Shown here in pieces: positions 61,845-64,000 of a stretch of 64,000 nucleotides of DNA. The notes under the pieces were generated by a model, which saw nothing but the letters and a program-made list of their open reading frames with translations, was not told where the DNA came from and searched no databases. The position numbers and the translations under genes are program-made. Numbering within the stretch: the stretch's first letter is position 1; each line of letters starts with the position of its first letter. This DNA comes from Quercus robur (Eukaryota > Streptophyta > Magnoliopsida > Fagales > Fagaceae), in assembly GCF_932294415.1 (NCBI RefSeq), contig NC_065545.1:17798857-17862856 (forward strand), written 5' to 3'.

Positions 61845-63617
61845 ATGGCAGAGATCACATATATTTGCAAAAGAACTGTGGTAAGTACCAAACCAACCCA
61901 ACCAGGAAAGTGCCACTCTTTTTCGGTCCTTGACCACCTAATGGAGAAGAATCACATTAGGATTGTATACTACTGTAAGTCTTGGGGAGAAAAAGAGGCT
62001 GGAGAGATCACAGTAAGTCTTAGAGAGTCTCTCTCAGAAATGCTTACACATTTTCCAAAAGTGACTGGAAGGTTAATAAGGAATGAGAAAGGGAATTGGA
62101 TGATCAAGTGTAATGATGCTGGAGTGAGAATGGTGGAAGCAAGGGCCAAGGGGAGTGTGGAGGATTGGCTAAAAAGTGTAGATAGAGAGAAGGAGCTTAA
62201 GCTTGTGTATTGGGAAGCCATGATTCACAAGCCATATTTTTGGTCAACATTTTATGTCCAGGTACCTATTACTTCATATTTTTGTCAAATATTTTAGGAA
62301 ATAATTTTATCACTTAACTATTATTCTAACACTCATTTCGATAATTTCAGGATAGTATTTCAATTTATTCTCACTTTATAATCAAATAGAGGACTACAAT
62401 GAAAAAAAAAATTATGTACTGAAGAGAAGGATTTAGTCTTAAATTTTTTAGTTCAAATGGTTTAAATAAGGTATGCAAAAGTACAATTTTTTTCTTTTGT
62501 CTATTATAAAACCCATGAATGGATTTAAATATTATTAATATGTGGATTTGAAATAATTAGGTGCATAGTATTATTTCAAATTTATAACACAATTATTTTT
62601 GTTGGAACAAGATTTTCAGTTCAGATCTTTTATGTGATATCAAATTTCATATTTATAATTAACATTGCTTTTTGTTTCCAGATAACAGAGTTTGAAGAAG
62701 GTGGAGTAGCAATAGGCCTCAGTTGCTTTCATCTCCTTGCAGACCCCATTTGTGCCACCATGTTCCTCAAGGCTTGGGCTGACAAAACCTTGGGTCAAAA
62801 AATGGTTTCTCCTCCTTTCTTCCACCCATTGCCTCCAAGAAGACCCATTAACAAAACTTCCAACCACAAGCCCTACACTGACTTAATTAACCACTACAAG
62901 TTTTCTATTGAGAATTCTACTCCATTTTTAGATGCAAATGACACTCACACAACCATAACTCTCTCATTTTCTGACCACATGGTGCAAGCTTGCATGGACA
63001 TGGTTCAACCCACTTCTGCACCCAACAAGCCTAACCCATCATCACCTTTTGAGGCCCTAGCTGGGCTTTTATGGATCTGTATTAGCAAGGTGAAAGGTTT
63101 GAATGGACTAGTGAACATGTCCTTGTGTTTGGATCAGAGAAAAATTTTGGGCTTAGATAAAGGGTTTTTTGGCAACTGCATGGTTTATAACAAAGTTCAT
63201 TCAAATGGCTTGGAAGAACATAATTTCTCACAAGCTACTAAGGTTATAGGAGAGGCCCTGGAGAAAATGGATAATGAAGGAATAATGGATTTGATTGAGT
63301 GGCTTGAACATAATGATAGTCAATCACATCCATTAATGAATAACTGTGATCTCATTTGTGCTAGCTTAGAGACTGTGGAACCATATTCTGTGGATTTTGT
63401 TGGGGGGTTTGAACCAATTCGAGTTTCTTATTATGTGGAGCCAGTGATTGGAATAGGACAGGTTTTGATTTTTCGAGCTCCATCATATGATGGTCCTTTG
63501 GGCAGGGTGGTTATGGTTACGCTTCCAAAGGATGAGATTGTTAAGCTGTGTGAAGATGAACTTATTTTGCATCTCTCTCCTAGAATTTTGATGGGTGTTG
63601 CTAGAAACTATGCTTGA
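61845..63617 (+). CDS. CER2/CER26-like BAHD-family protein
   Basis: Two exons, 61845-62261 and 62682-63617, joined at CAG/GTACC and TTTCCAG, encode 450 residues. The protein has the BAHD fold: an HXXXD motif HLLAD (156-160) in the usual place, and at the place of the DFGWG motif a changed DFVGG (377-381) followed by EPIRVSYYVEP. Stretches such as LGLDKGFFGNCMVYNKV, GIMDLIEWLEHND, VVMVTLP and LCEDELIL match the CER2/CER26 clade, which works with the KCS enzyme of the fatty-acid elongase in the ER to reach C30-C34 chains for cuticular wax. In that clade the HXXXD motif is reported not to be essential, and loss of DFGWG is typical. A true acyltransferase role is less likely. The gene looks intact. 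Confidence 0.88.
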
Positions 63618-64000
63618 GAGTTGATACAAGAGGTTTCAAATCACCCCCATAATAAATGAAATTGGTGCTAATTTCTCTATAGTTTTATTTATTTTAATTT
63701 GAAAGTTGTGAGGTGGAGGATTTGAACCTTTGAGGGTTTGGAAGTCTCTATTGTTTTATTTTATTTTTGAGAAAGGTGTGGAAGTCTCTATTAAAAAGAC
63801 GAAGAGGTGTTAGTTGAACTAATTGGTCTATTGTTATCTCTTAATGAATACAATTATAAAATAATGCAACAAAACATTTTATTATATATAAGCATTTTCT
63901 TTTAATTACAATGTAACAAAATAAGGCATAGTCTTTTTAATTTTTAATTTAAATTACAAGTTTTGCCTATGTAATGTATATATAATCTAGTTATTTTGAG
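63618..64000. other. 3' flank of the CER2-like gene
   Basis: It includes the 3' UTR; an AATAAATGAA signal occurs at about 63650. No further gene before the window ends. Confidence 0.5.
63753..63778 (-). mobile_element. Tiny poly(A) insertion with 14-bp TSD
   Basis: Twenty-six bases, reading CACCTTTCTC plus an A-rich tail on the minus strand, lie between identical TGGAAGTCTCTATT copies at 63739-63752 and 63779-63792. The CTTTCTCAAAAA join resembles that of the insertions at 37115 and 37308. Confidence 0.6.

Overview
This 64-kb window is nuclear DNA of a flowering plant, probably a woody eudicot. The genes have many short exons with GT-AG introns, non-coding DNA is AT-rich and full of plant transposons, and the proteins match plant families. 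The repeat families made me think of a Fagales-like tree, but that is a weak inference.

Five protein genes and one RNA gene can be modelled. (1) 6753-10326, minus: a CWC21/SRRM2-type spliceosome protein with a cwf21 domain and a long repetitive charged tail. (2) 13895-29212, minus: the full protein arginine methyltransferase 5 gene, 23 coding exons, 648 residues, reading frame kept at every junction. (3) 32596-36123 and (4) 56350-57494, both minus: two paralogous DUF1218 (Fb34-type) membrane proteins with the same exon phases and a 5'-UTR intron each, separated by about 20 kb of inserted DNA. (5) 61131 to about 61346, plus: a U3 snoRNA gene with a plant USE and TATA box at Pol III spacing. 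(6) 61845-63617, plus: a two-exon BAHD-fold protein of the CER2/CER26 wax-elongation type.

The rest is mostly mobile DNA. Between the two DUF1218 genes lie two solo LTRs, a 10.4-kb Ty3/gypsy Tat-type element on the minus strand, and a 5'-truncated L1-type LINE; the gypsy element sits at the LINE's poly(A) end. Internal to the gypsy element is a coding region on the opposite strand with its own plus-strand TATA box. A third solo LTR of the same family lies at 11052-11840. Elements delimited by target-site duplications (TSDs) include three hAT-like MITEs, two Mutator-like MITEs, two Tourist-like MITEs, a TRIM, an Au-type SINE and several tRNA-headed SINEs. A Helitron is delimited by its own termini.

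The PRMT5 introns are a dense collection of such inserts, including a TRIM six bases from a splice donor and a 2.7-kb tandem array in intron 1. A recurring oddity is a set of tiny poly(A)-tailed insertions (about 16-40 bp) between direct repeats, which look like extreme 5'-truncation products of target-primed reverse transcription. CWC21 and PRMT5, both RNA-processing related, carry telobox and GGCCCAA motifs near their starts. I see no operon-like organisation.
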